This document shows, piece by piece, positions 11,464 to 22,850 of a stretch of DNA of 64,000 nucleotides. Where the stretch lies: the NCBI RefSeq assembly GCF_036884655.1, contig NC_088356.1, positions 10,426,001-10,490,000 on the forward strand, read 5' to 3'. The position numbers were made by a program, and so were the translations under genes. Below the pieces are notes generated by a model. The model saw only the letters and a program-made list of their open reading frames with translations. It was not told the origin of the DNA and searched no databases. The first letter of the stretch is position 1. Every line of letters starts with the position of its first letter. The DNA comes from Musa acuminata AAA Group (Eukaryota > Streptophyta > Magnoliopsida > Zingiberales > Musaceae).

Positions 11464-12630
11464 CTAATATACTGGAGGAATAATTGGGTCACAATATGCT
11501 AATCCTTCTATAGAAGTCTTGGCTGGTACCTTCTTCTTCAAATCCTCAAAGGTTTGATCCTCAAAGAAGACCACATCTCTACTTCTAAACACCTTCTGCT
11601 TTTCTGGATCCCAAAGCCTGTAACCAAAATGATCATGTGAGTAACCAAGAAAAATACATTCTTTAGTCTTACCATCCAATTTGGACCTCTCATTATCTAG
11701 AACATGTGCAAATGCACGACAACGAAACACTCTCAAATGCCTATAGGAAACATCTTTTCCTGACCATACATACTCTGCAACATCACCATCTAGGGTTGTA
11801 CATGGTGATAAGTTGATCACATCGACTGCAGTCCTCAAAGCCTCATCCCAAAACCTTTTGGGTAGCTTGGCATGTGAAAGCATACATCTGATATTTTCTA
11901 CGATTGTGTGGTTCATCCTCTCTACAATTGTATTATGCTGAGGTGTACCAAGAACTGTCATCTCATGTTGGATTATATGTGACCTGCAATAATCATTAAA
12001 CAATCATGTATACGCACCACCATTATCTGATCTTATGTATTTCAATTACCTTTTTGTCTCCCTTTCAACCCTGACATGAAACTCTTTGAAGACATTAATC
12101 ACATGATCTTTGGTCTTCAAAACATAGGCCCAAACTTTCCCTGAAAAATCATCTATAAAAGTGACAAAATAAAGTGCACCATTTATACCAAGAACATCAA
12201 TAGATCCACCAGGAGTTTTTGTCCTCAAAGGACAATATACATATGTATAAACACGGTCTAAGGCATGCATTTTTCTAGATAAAGCAGGACTAGCAAATGA
12301 AACTCTATGTTATTTACCAGCCAAACAATCAATACAAGGGTTCAAATGTATACCTCTGAGATCTGGTAATATCTCTCTCTTGGAAAGATATTGCAGCCCC
12401 TTCTCGCTCATGTGTCCTAGTCGCCTATGCCACAACTCCATGCTGAAGTCTTTTTCTGTAGCATTTAACTGCTCGCAACAAGCTTTAACCTACAACCTGT
12501 ACAAAGTATGACATTTCTTTCCACTAGCTATAATAAGAGAACCCTTACTGAGCTTCCATTGCCCTCTATGAAATCTGCTATCATAGTCTTCATCATCAAG
12601 CCTTCCAACTGAAATTAAATTCAGCCTCAA
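11464..12630 (-). pseudogene. Copia pol fragments: GAG-pre-integrase and integrase
   Basis: On the minus strand a GAG-pre-integrase piece (motif RLNLISVGRLDDE, 12490-12630) directly follows the LTR. Next comes an integrase core piece (12046-12270, motif YFVTFIDDFSGKVW) and the integrase C-terminal region (11464-12003, motifs TPQHNTIVERMNHT, KLPKRFWDEA, CIFLGYSHD). Stops and frame changes separate them. Integrase would insert element DNA into the genome; this copy cannot be active. No RT domain remains before the 3' LTR. Confidence 0.85.
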
Positions 12631-12636
12631 GTCAAC

Positions 12637-13217
12637 CAGGAATAACCTTTGTATATGAACAAATACTAGCAGGCCATAACATGCAGCGGAATTAAATGAA
12701 AGCATAATCAAATAAAACACCAAGATATACGTGGAAAACCCCTTCAATGTGAAGGGTAAAAAACCACGGGGCAAACTAGAGATAATCCACTATGAGAATA
12801 ATGAATATACAAATCTCAATCTCTTGCCCTAAACCATAGCAACAATCATAAGAGAATAATTGGGATACAAGGATCACGTTACTGCCCACAATATCTAAAA
12901 CCTCCCCAAGTAATCACAACAAGAGTCTACTGTAGATTTGATCTAACATGAGATTAGAACACTGCTAGATGATTGAGAACAGTCTCTCTGTGTTGTCCTT
13001 GTCTTATTTCCTTTCTTTCTCTTACTTTTCTGCCTTGTTCTCCTTCTTTTCTTTGGAATCCCGTGGCTGCAGCCTTCTCCCACATTGCTGCCTTTTTCTG
13101 CCTCTAAAACGCAGCCTCCACCCCCCCTTATATTGATATAGGGTTAGGTTAAGAAGGGGTGTGGGTTGTGAACTTATAAAGCCCACAATAGGTTAAACAT
13201 GGGCTATCAACCCAACA
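12637..13217 (-). repeat. 5' LTR of nested Copia, lacking its last 17 bp
   Basis: 581 bp align end to end with 10541-11121. The final 17 bp of the LTR (10524-10540 in the partner) are missing because a deletion joins the LTR directly to the pol coding sequence. This removed the primer binding site, so the copy cannot be reverse transcribed normally. Confidence 0.85.
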
Positions 13218-13390
13218 AACCGATCCTTCGGCGCGACGTCCAATCTTCTGACATAATTTTCTCCAGCCCAACATGATTTTTTCTGCTTTAATTGTCTCTC
13301 TCTGATCGAAGCATCCTACGTCACTCAAAACGCAGATCAAATCATAAATACTATCAATTGGTTTCATCATCAAAATCTAAGATTAAATCA
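13218..13390 (-). repeat. 3' LTR, proximal part, continuing beyond the nested insertion
   Basis: It matches 17705-17879 of the other LTR: CGACGTCCAATCTTCTGACAT, the ATTGTCTCTC-GATCGAAGCAT block, and CAATTGGTTTCATC. The LTR edge is at 13390, next to a purine tract (minus strand AAAAAAGGGAGAGA). Confidence 0.85.
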
Positions 13391-13633
13391 TCTCTCCCTT
13401 TTTTATGATGACAACAAATTGATTGACGGAGTTAACCTTAACTCCCAGAGTTTAAATAAACTCCTCCTATCAATATGTCATATTGATAGAAACTTTGAAA
13501 TCATAGTATTTCAACATTGCATGCAACATGAGTATTGAAATAACCAAGTTATCACATCATTGCAACCATCATAAAATCATGCATAATCAAAATATCTAAG
13601 TACATCATTGCATGCATGGTTATCATCATAACT

Positions 13634-13668
13634 TCTCCCCCTTTGTCATCAACAAAAGGGAGAAGTGC
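13634..13668 (-). promoter_or_regulatory. Additional polypurine-tract-like motif
   Basis: On the minus strand this reads TTGTTGATGACAAAGGGGGA and continues as a purine run. It is essentially the same as 3622-3646 in the plus-strand element and lies a similar distance from the LTR. A degenerate third copy is at 14160-14195. Confidence 0.6.
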
Positions 13669-13679
13669 AACTATCAGTT

Positions 13680-14160
13680 TTTAGAGATATGCAAGTTCTA
13701 GAACATACAAGCTAGCAAATTTAAATATGTGCTAGTTAGCATATTTACTTTTCCTTATGATGTTCAAACTAGCAAGTTTTTGAAATATAAAAAATAGTAT
13801 CATTTTTGTATTTTCTTGAAATGTGTAACTTAACAAAATTCATAAGATAGCATCACTCTTTCTTCTCTTTTGAGAAGTGTAAGCTAGGAATTTTTTCTTC
13901 CTTTGCAATGTTCAAATTAGCAATTCTAACAAGCTTTTCATCATGCAAGCTAGCATATTTTTTTTTTTAATATTATTTTAAAAAATATAAGCTAGCAATA
14001 TTTGAGATGTTCAAGAAAGCAACTTTTGCTTCTTGAAATGAGCAAGTTAGCAATCTTTACTCCTCTTTTTGAGATGAGCAGGCTAACATGTTTTTGCATC
14101 TTCTTGAATTGCGCAAGCTAGCAAATTTTTTTCTTTTGAGATGTGCACACTAGTAATTCT
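13680..14160. repeat. Degenerate array of GCAAGCTAGCAA-containing units
   Basis: About ten imperfect units, roughly 35-60 bp apart, share a core like GAGATGTGCAAGCTAGCAAT followed by T-rich sequence. Clear cores are at about 13718, 13769, 13957, 13991, 14042, 14087 and 14114. It lies in the non-coding 3' internal region of the minus-strand element, just beyond the extra purine tract. It has no coding capacity. Confidence 0.6.
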
Positions 14161-14199
14161 TTCTCTCCCTTTGTCATTGGCAAAAAGAGGGGAATAAAA

Positions 14200-15400
14200 A
14201 TACAATGGTGTAATTCATCAATTTTTAAATTATAAGAAAGATAAAGTGTCATTATTATTGCAATATGCCATAATTAAGATAAACCTTGAATTCAAGTTAA
14301 ATTCAAGTCAAAGCAATTTTAAATATGATTCACATCATATGCAATACATCATATCATCATAATAAAATCATAAGTATTGCATGCATCATTCCAAATCATA
14401 AATACTTCACATTATAATGGTATCAAATATCAAGAAATCAAGATGATGATTCATATAAGAAATATCACAAGTTATAATCGAGAGAAAAAATCATCATTAA
14501 TTTTCAACTCATTCAATTTGTCAAATCAACATTTCTTGGGTATGCATGATACCAAAACATAGTTTCAAATCTTCAATATATAACATGCATAATTTCTAAA
14601 AATTGAAAGGAGAAGGAAAGAATTCGAAGGTACAAAGATTTCAACCATCTCATAAACAAATGAAAGATCAAGACATGAATCCAAAATTTCATGAATCATT
14701 TCGATAATTCTCTTTTTAAATAATCAAAATGATCATCAAAATTATTTTTCAAAAAATTCAATGAAGACAACATAGATAGATTCAGACGAGAACTTGATTT
14801 ATGTATAATGTCTCAATTTTTCATGAATCGTAAAAAAAAAATTTAGAGTATCAAGTGATGGAGTCATGATTCGTATGACAAAAAAAATTATTGATTCATG
14901 CATTCAAACCATTACTACTTCAACTCATCATACATAGTTTAAAAAATATAAAATCATCAAATATGAAACAAACATTTATTTTCAAAATGCAGACCCTTTT
15001 TGTTTCATAGAAGCATGCCTTTTTCATTTATGTCAAATAAAAAAACATGCATCATTTTTAAAACCGAAAAAATAACTTTCATTACAGTACAAACCGATAA
15101 GCAAAAATCACAAAAATCATCATGCATAATTTTGAAATATAAATTTATTAAGCATGATTATTATGCATAAAATAAAATAATCAATTATGGTATCAAAACA
15201 TTTAATATTTTTATTACATCATTAAACATGTAATTTTCATAATCATTTTCAAAATTAGCTAGAAAAAAAAAAAGCATGATCCCCTTTTATTTATTTATTT
15301 ATTTTATATTTTATATACTAATTTAAAAACAACATATGAAATGCATCAAGTAATTTCAAAATAAATTAAGGGATTTTGATTACCTCGTCGTTGAAAGTCA
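14200..15400. other. AT-rich internal sequence of the minus-strand element, no gene
   Basis: It is rich in ATCAT/CATAAT words and poly-A. No pol motif can be read on the minus strand, so pol of this element has been lost or mutated beyond recognition. Confidence 0.55.
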
Positions 15401-16340
15401 TTAAGGCGTTGCCGCCTCACCTTTGTTGGTTTGTTTTTCATCGGTTTCCTCCTTGTCATCAGATGAGCTTGATTCATTTCAAAGTGCTTCTCTCTTCTTA
15501 CATTCATAGCGAGTAGTTGCGTTCTTTTTGTTCTTTAATTTTTGTTTCATGAACTTTTTAAATTTCATAGTGAGGAGTTCAAGTTCACCATCACTTGAGC
15601 TTATGCTCGAGTGGTCTTCAATTATTCTAAGTCTGAAATCCTTCCTGTTTTTTGGAAGGTTGTCCTCAAGTTCGTTTTGTGCCACATTGGTCATTTCGTA
15701 GGTTATTAGAGACCCTATAACTTCTTTGATAAAAAAATTAATTTTTTTTATTCTTGAATAGCCGTTACTTTCGAATTCTAATTTTTAGAAAGTGATCATA
15801 AAACTTTACTAATAAGTTCAAAATTTGAAAAAGTTTTACCAAAAGCTTTTAAACCATTGACAACATTCGTAAAACGGGTATACATGTTAATAATGATTTC
15901 GCTCGGCTTCATTCAAAATAGTTTAAAATTGTGTATTAAAAGATTGACTTTAGAATCTTTAACTCTAGTAGTGTCTTCGTGTATGATTTCAAGAGTGTAC
16001 CAAATATCGAAAGTCATTTCGCACATAAAATTCGATTGAATTCTTTTTTTTTGTCTAAAGTGTAAAATAGAGCATTCATAGCTCTAGCATTTAAAAAAAA
16101 AGTCTTCTTCTCCAAACCATTCCAATGGTTCATTGGAAGAGAAGACCTTCAAAAATCGCTTTCGACAATATTCCATAAATTCAAATCCAACGAAAGCAAG
16201 AAAACTCTTATTCCAGTTTTTCAATATGTGTAGTCTGTCCCATTGAATAAGGGATGATGAATGAGAGAGTGACCCTCTTGAAAATCGAAAAGAGCCATTT
16301 CTCTTGGGTGTTAAACCAAATGAGAAATTACGAGGCTCTG
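15400..16340 (-). pseudogene. Copia gag remnant, minus strand
   Basis: Reading leftward from the primer site are pieces of the same UBN2 gag as at 5884: an N-terminal FKWFNETNGLE/FEFMEYCRK-like stretch (16084-16347), middle pieces, and an acidic/lysine-rich C-terminal piece (15479-15694) that ends in a damaged zinc knuckle. Numerous frameshifts and stops separate them. It encodes no intact product. Confidence 0.75.
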
Positions 16341-16347
16341 ATACCAA
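16334..16347 (-). promoter_or_regulatory. Primer binding site (initiator tRNA-Met), minus strand
   Basis: Plus-strand GCTCTGATACCA is the reverse complement of the tRNA-Met primer site TGGTATCAGAGC. It adjoins the LTR at 16349 and fixes the orientation of the element. Confidence 0.9.
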
Positions 16348-16348
16348 C

Positions 16349-17879
16349 TGTTAGGAATGAGTCAACACTAAGAGTGGGGGGTGAATTAGTGCAGTGGTAA
16401 AATTATCGATTCAAATCCTTTCGTTTTGATTAAAATCGATTCCAACGAAAACTATTTCGTAAAGATCTTAACTTGAAACATGTTTATATATATAGTGAAA
16501 GTAGTAGGCAAGTAAAGTAGGGAAGGGCAGTTTGCAAGAAATGTAAATTGTAAGAAGTAAATGCAAACCGAGTTATAGTGGTTCGGTCGTCGTGACCTAC
16601 ATCTATTCCACCGATTCCTCTTCCGTCGAGGCCACCGACATCCACTATCGGTATTCCTTCAATAAGCGAAGACCAACCACCTTTTACACCCCTCTTCTCC
16701 TTTTCACAGGTTTAGGAGATAACCTTTGCAAGCACTCACTCCTCTCTAAACAGAATTATAAATTTAGGTCTATAGGAGGGGATTTCTTAAGTAATTGTAA
16801 TAGCGTTTCTCACTTTAAAACTCTCTATGCTTGTATACGTTAACCAGTGATGAAATGGGTATTTATAGGCTTCAAGTTGATTTAAACTTGAAGCCTAAAA
16901 ATGTCTCAACCTGGGTTTCCTAGGTACGGGCGGTACCACCGCCAGTGTTAGTCTGACACTGCACTGGGCAGTACCACCGCCCAGAGCTCCTGGGAGACCG
17001 AGTCCCAAGTGGTGCCACCACCTCAATCTGGCGATGCCACTGCCAAACATGGTCCAACATCCTAGTTGGTCCTTGAATCCGGCCCAAACTAGCCTAACTT
17101 CGGGCCCAATTAGCCCTTAACAGAGTTGATAGGATTACCTCCCAAATCACACTCTAATTAAATACTAACTACGATTCTTAAGGCATATTCTAAGCAAATC
17201 AAGTCTGGTTAGTCTTGGTTTCTTCCTACGAGCTTCTGGCGAACTTCCAGCGAACTTCCGACGATCTCTCGGTAATGTTCCAACGGACTCCCAGCAAGCT
17301 CCTATACTTCACAACGATCTTCTTGGCGTGTTCCGATGAGCTTCTTTGGCAAGCTCCTGGACTTCTCGGTTAGTTCCGGCAGAACTTCCAACGAACTCTC
17401 GAACTCCTAACGAAATCACGTTCTTGACTCCGAAACTTCATTTTGCTTTATGCCTTGCTATCATAGTTAATCCTGCACACATAAAATATACTTCGATCTA
17501 GACAATTATTACTAAGCATGAATCATGTTGTTTGGCATGTCATTGGTCAATTGACGCTTCGTTCGATTCTTCGGCGCATCGTCCTCTCTTGTGGCCTATT
17601 GCCCAATCGACCAGTTGACATCAACAACTCTGATATCCTTGGCGCAATATTCGCTCTTTTTTGCCCAATGCCCAAATCCATGGACCGAAGCCTTATGCCG
17701 ATATGTCGACCGGTCTTTCGGCACGACGTCCAATCTTCTGACATGTTTTCCTCCTGCCTAACATGATTTTTCCTACTTTAATTGTCTCTCCCTGATCGAA
17801 GCATCTTACGTCATTCAAAATGCATATCAAATTATAAATATTATCAATTGGTTTCATCGTCAAAATTCGAGATTCAATA
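16349..17879 (-). repeat. 5' LTR of the minus-strand Sirevirus-like element
   Basis: It runs 1531 bp from TGTTAGGAATG to the block CGAGATTCAATA; the terminal CA has mutated to TA. It contains a few GGCGGTACCACCGCC-type motifs (16928-17045), many fewer than the 4071-5833 LTR, and a short poly-G near 16375 that corresponds to the C run of that LTR. Confidence 0.85.
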
Positions 17880-18930
17880 TAGAATGCTAGAAAGCTTTTC
17901 GATGGTGGGAGAGATATAGGTTGCATTGATATAAAATTTAGGTACCTAACAAATAAGTGAAATAATATTGATCTCGCTCTTAATGTACCCTTAAACACTA
18001 TTAACAATCCTTATACATACGCTACCATAATTAAGTGAGTCTCTCCAATCAAATTTGATGCTCATGCTACCATAATTAGATTTTCTTTCCATTAATCGAT
18101 ACCCTTAATCAAATTTATAATATATTTTATATAATTAAATATGATTATATAATCTAATAGAAATTTGATTGAGTCTTGCTTGAGTTTTGTGTAGAGTTAT
18201 TGTGAATTACATGTCAATTGAATTATATTTTTCTAAACATATAATTAAAATAGTTAGTTAATAAAAACAATCTTACGTATATCAAATCCTTTCATCTTTA
18301 ATGGGAAGAATTACGATAATTTAACACTTTTGCATCAAAGTTAGGGAGAATTAAAATTAGCTTAGATTATCATAATCAACCTATTTTTACCTAATCGAAT
18401 TTAAAATAGCTTAGATTACAAGTGTAGTGGAGTATTAAAATCCGCTTCGTTTTGATCTAATTAACTCGATGTATTATGGCACAAGAAGAAGTCAAATCAG
18501 TCGAATCGATTGGGTCCATATAAAACTAATCCGCTCATAATTTAAGACTAATTAGAGGTAGATGTGGCGCGAGAAGATTGCGATTATTCTTCGGAACCAA
18601 ATTGGTGACAAGATTTGGGGACAAGATTTGGTATATTATAATATAATCACGGAATCAAATTAGGACAAGTCAAATTGGTGGCAGATGGGGCATGCGAATG
18701 ATATTTAACAGGAAACATGGGAACTTGTGGGGGCTTAAATACAAAATGTGCTAGTGTCATTATAATATTTATGTACGAATATATAGGCATTAAGAACTGA
18801 TAAATAAATTTGCATTATGATGTGGTTCCACTTCCACGTGGGTGGCCCCATTATGCTGCGTTATATTACTATCTATCGTCGACCACTTGACAGGGTCACT
18901 TTGTTGACGGGTTGCCATGAATATGCAGTA
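17880..18930. other. Intergenic, AT-rich, no gene recognised
   Basis: No sustained frame or element terminus is seen. It separates the retroelement block from the DWF1 gene and probably contains the distal DWF1 promoter. Confidence 0.5.
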
Positions 18931-18942
18931 GATGTCCTCTTC

Positions 18943-19040
18943 AGATCACTCGGGGGTTGGTAGGAAGAGAGGAGGGGATCACTCGGGGGTTGGTAGGAAG
19001 AGAGGTGGGGATCACTCGGGGGTTGGTAGGAAGAGAGAGG
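18943..19040. repeat. Three tandem copies of a 33-34-bp unit upstream of DWF1
   Basis: GATCACTCGGGGGTTGGTAG starts at 18943, 18977 and 19010, each followed by GAAGAGAGG. The copies are almost identical, so the array is recent. It lies about 0.7 kb before the DWF1 start codon. Confidence 0.9.
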
Positions 19041-19199
19041 AGCGGGGGCGGTGGGCGGGTTTTGGTTTTCCCCTCCGTCACGTGGTGCCGCCATCACGTC
19101 GACTTCCACCGTGTCCTACTAACCCCCTCCGGCATCTTCTGCAGCTTCTCTTTTCCCGAGAACCATCGAGACACCGTCACAGTAGCCTGAGCCGTCGAG

Positions 19200-19202
<3 letters not shown>

Positions 19203-19232
<30 letters not shown>
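19203..19232. repeat. GA microsatellite
   Basis: An uninterrupted GA run of about fourteen units lies in the proximal DWF1 upstream region. Such runs are common near plant promoters. Confidence 0.9.
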
Positions 19233-19235
<3 letters not shown>

Positions 19236-19345
19236 TGATGAGATGGCCAGAGCGTGGTCCACGTTTCGTTCCGGTGATTCCAAATGGCGGATGCCTCCTC
19301 GTCTCTTTCTCCCTCTCGATCGCCTCGGTTTTAGGGTACCCTGTG

Positions 19346-19358
19346 TTATTTATTTAAG
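19346..19358 (+). promoter_or_regulatory. Candidate TATA region of DWF1
   Basis: TTATTTATTTAAG is the only AT-rich TATA-like stretch in an otherwise GC-rich region, about 385 bp before the start codon. The leader that follows contains a possible intron (GTAACC near 19485 to CTCAG near 19731), which would bring the cap site close to the ATG in the mRNA. This is inferred from position only. Confidence 0.4.
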
Positions 19359-19740
19359 ACGGCACTAGCCTTCTCCTGGCATCAATCTCCCTCGCATTGA
19401 AGTAAAGCGGAGCGGAGGAAGGCTTCCGTGGCTTCCTCTCGCCGTCGAGTCACGCTGGGCTCTCCTGCTAGTTTTGTTTACGAGGTAACCATGAGCTACC
19501 TACTTCCTCCTCTCGGAACCTTGCTTGCTGCATCCATTGCTCTCAACAAAATGCTTTCTGCTTATCTACTTTTAGACCCAATCAGTACCCTATTAATGCT
19601 TCGCGGAGTAACGGTACTTGTTGTCTATCGATGAGGAAACCGTTGCTGCTTACGGCATTGACGTTTGTTTACGAGCTGGTTTTACGATGCAGTCTTTTAG
19701 TTGCTCTCTCGTCTTCTTCTCTTAGCTCAGGAGCGAAGCG

Positions 19741-21521
19741 ATGTCTACTCTGCCAGCACCTCCCCGCCCCAAAAGGAAGAAGATTTGGGTGGACTATCTG
19801 GTCCAGTTCCGATGGATCATCATCGTCTTCGTCGTCCTGCCCCTCTCCTGCTTCATCTACTTCCTGTCCTACCTGGAGGAGCGGAAGACCGAGAAGAAGC
19901 CGTACAAGCAGCGGCAGAAGGAGCACGAGGAGAACGTCCACAAGGTGGTGAAACGCCTCCAGCAGCGGAATCCCTTCAAAGACGGCCTCGTGTGCACGGC
20001 TCGGAAGCCCTACATCGTCGTCGGCATGCGCCACGTGGACTACAAGCGCGCTCGCCACTTCGAGGTCGACCTTTCCCCATTCAACAACGTCCTCGACGTC
20101 GACAGGGAAAGAATGGTCGTCAAGGTGGAGCCCCTGGTGACGATGGGTCAGCTTAGCCGGATCACCGTTCCCATGAATCTGGCGCTCCCGGTGGTCTCGG
20201 AACTCAACGACCTCACCGTCGGAGGCCTCATCAATGGCTACGGCATCGAGGGCAGCTCCCACATATACGGCCTCTTCTCCGACACTCTGGTCTCCCTGGA
20301 GGTCGTCCTGGCCGACGGAAAAGTCGTCAGAGCCACCAAGGACAACGAGCACTCCGACCTCTTCTACGCCATTCCTTGGTCTCAGGGAACGCTGGGCCTG
20401 TTGGTGTCAGCCGAAATCAAGCTCATACCGGTAAAGGAGTACATGAGGCTGACCTACAAGCCGGTGAGGGGGAGCCTGGGGGAACTGGCGCAGGCTTACG
20501 CCGACTCGTTTGCACCCAAAGGTGGCGACCCGAAGAAGATGCCGGATTTCGTCGAGTCCTTGATCTTTACGCCCACGGAGGGGGTGTTCATGACCGGGGC
20601 CTACGCTTCCGAGGAAGAAGCGAAGAGGAAGGGGAACGTGATCAACCGGGTGGGGTGGTGGTTCAAACCGTGGTTCTATCAGCACGCCGAGACGGCGTTG
20701 AAGAGGGGCGAGTTCGTGGAGTACATCCCGACGCGGGAGTACTACCACCGGCACACCAGGAGCTTGTTCTGGGAGATGAAGCTCATCCTGCCGTTCGGCG
20801 ACCAGTGGTGGTTCCGGTGGCTGATGGGGTGGATGATGCCTCCCAAGATCTCCCTGATGAAGATTACTCAGGGGGAGGCGATCAGGAAGTACTACCACGA
20901 CATGCATGTGATACAGGACATGCTGCTGCCCATGCACAAGGTCGCCGACGCCCTGGAGTTCCTCCACCGCGAAATGGAGGTAGGTTTCCGTCTTTACTTC
21001 CTGCTCCCCCTGCTTGAATTGCTAGTACTACACACCGTGACGCATGTCATGCTGGGGTTTTGATTCAGGTCTATCCGATCTGGCTTTGCCCACATCGCCT
21101 CTTCAAGCTCCCGGTGAAGACCATGGTATACCCAGAACCTGGATTCGAGCTGGATCCGAAACAGGGAGACACCAGCTTCGCGCAGATGTTTGCGGACATC
21201 GGCGTCTACTACGCCCCCGGGCCTGTGCTGAGAGGTGAGGAGTTCGACGGCGCCGAGGCCGTGCACAGGCTCGAGGAATGGCTGATCCAGAACCATGGTT
21301 TCCAACCGCAGTACTCGGTGTCGGAGCTCAGCGAGGACAACTTCTGGAGGATGTTCGATCGAGAGCTGTACCACCACTGCCGCAGGAAGTACAAGGCGAT
21401 CGGGACTTTCATGGACGTCTACTACAAGTCCAAGAAGGGGAAGAAGACCGAGAAGGAGGTGCTGGAGGCGGAGGCCGCGATCGCAGAGACCGAGTACGCC
21501 GTAGCCGAGAAGGAGAACTAG
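19741..21521 (+). CDS. DWF1: Delta(24)-sterol reductase DWF1/DIM (two exons)
   Basis: Exons 19741-20979 and 21069-21521 join in phase 0 across an 89-bp GT-AG intron and encode 563 aa, matching the usual length (about 560). DWF1 reduces the side-chain 24(28)/24(25) double bond of sterols, for example 24-methylenecholesterol to campesterol, the precursor of brassinosteroids, in the ER membrane. Residues 1-15 are basic and cytosolic. Residues 22-45 are a membrane anchor (WIIIVFVVLPLSCFIYFLSY). An FAD-binding PCMH-type domain follows at about 70-230, with VEPLVTMGQLSRITVP and the strongly conserved TVGGLINGYGIEGSSH. The C-terminal region has the conserved VYPIWLCPHR after the splice and a basic segment near 520-545. 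I chose this start because it gives the family's usual N-terminus. No disruption is seen, so the gene is probably functional. Confidence 0.97.
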
Positions 21522-22850
21522 AACCGAGCGAGCCGCCTCCAGCACGCCAATAAGATTGGGATTTCCCATGATGGATGGAACTCGAGTCGGGCAGTATCTG
21601 CCTGCCAAATCTTCATGTGCTCTTTGATGCTTTCAAGTAGTGTAAATCGTGTTGGAGCTCTCTTCTGGACTTGAGGTTATCTTGTGATGCCAAATCTTAG
21701 TTTACCATTTGAAGCAATCGAAGCTCCTGCAATCCACAATAATTAGGTAGTAAGGGAGTAGATGACAACGTTCATAGTGCAATGCAGGGTTTTAAGATGG
21801 ATCACTGTTTACCGGCAAAAAGAGACAGAACACAGCGACAAAAAATCTCTCAAGCCGTAAAAGTTTCCCACTAGTAAATTCATATAAGAAAAACATCGTC
21901 GAACACGATCGATCGATAACAAAGAAAATTATGCGATGGGATCAAGAATTCTTGAGCCATGCTCTAATGAAATCAACCATGATCGGATAATGAAATTTTT
22001 ACGCCGAATAATGGAATAGGAATCATTCCAGCCTATCGAAAATTGTATTCCATTCTGAACCCGTAGAATAGTACGATCAAGAATTTGCAAGGCATCGGAG
22101 GAAGGCAGACCGAACCTGGAGAATGGTTTCGAACCCATAGATTGATGGGGAAGCGTCGTTTGCAAGATCCGGAGGCGATGAATGTTGCAGGGGACTGGCG
22201 AAGGGGAATGGATCGTTCTTGAGAAGGGAGACTAGAGAGACTGGGGATAGGCATTTTGCTCCACCGGATCGACCTTCTTCGACCGCTCTCTGTTTCTCCA
22301 AACCCACGGCAACAAATGACAACGCGAGAGAGACGGCTCTCTATCGAGTTTGTTACGAGTGGAAACAGATCCACGCCGTTCATTTTAAGCAGGTCACAAA
22401 CCGATTATTCTTGATAATTACGAAAATGCATTATTTTGCAACAGTCACAAACTCACGTTAGTTTACTATAGTTAATGCTGACTCATCTTTGGTTGTTCGA
22501 ATACTAATACCACGACAACTAATTTCTTGTTCGAATGGATCTCCGCACATTAGTTTGTAATCCAAGATGTGAAGGCGATTGTTGGTAGTAAAGTCCTCAC
22601 CAATTGGCGGCGATGACTGTTCACTATCCCCCCCAATTCTCTATAAATCATCACGTTTTCCCCGGCAACAGTGGACAATCTGATGATGAATTATCTTTCG
22701 AATAATAATAAAAATTATCATCGCTATCTCATATGTATTCAGTAACGAAATCAACAAACGCGACAACTAACGCCAAGCCCCGTAGTAAACACGCCGTTTT
22801 CTTTTTTCTCCTAGGAAAAAAAAAAGGGGGAAAATAAGCAAGAAAAATCT
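21522..22850. other. DWF1 3' flank and intergenic DNA
   Basis: After the DWF1 stop come a 3' UTR-like stretch and AT-rich DNA. A GC-richer stretch at 22030-22380 has overlapping frames on both strands, but I recognise no protein in it; it may be a leader exon or a decayed gene piece. Nothing else can be supported. Confidence 0.4.

Larger units (their letters stand above)
10524..13217 (-). mobile_element. Nested, internally deleted Copia element
   Basis: Two LTR copies in direct orientation (10524-11121 and 12637-13217) bracket minus-strand pol fragments. On the minus strand each LTR begins TGTTGGGCTG or TGTTGGGTTG. The flanking sequence resumes the host LTR: 10510-10523 and 13218 onward match the unbroken copy near 17700, with AAC shared at both edges (only 3 bp, so the TSD is short or eroded). 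Gag, primer site and protease are deleted. Most of reverse transcriptase is also missing. Confidence 0.85.
9160..17879 (-). mobile_element. Minus-strand Sirevirus-like Copia element, decayed, hosting a nested Copia
   Basis: The element reads right to left: 5' LTR (16349-17879), tRNA-Met primer site (16334-16347), gag remnant (about 15400-16340), AT-rich non-coding internal DNA (13391-15400), purine tract (13391-13405), and 3' LTR (13218-13390 plus 9160-10523). The two LTRs align through the same blocks, but clearly diverge and the left terminus is missing, so the insertion is old. Almost all of pol is gone. A second Copia at 10524-13217 splits the 3' LTR. Confidence 0.85.

Noticed and set aside
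19669..21608. Long overlapping frames opposite and shifted to DWF1
   Set aside because: They are shadows produced by the GC-rich third positions of DWF1 and have no protein-like character.
22033..22383. A 116-codon minus-strand frame in the GC-richer stretch after DWF1
   Set aside because: No recognisable domain, and overlapping frames exist on both strands. Left as an unexplained stretch.
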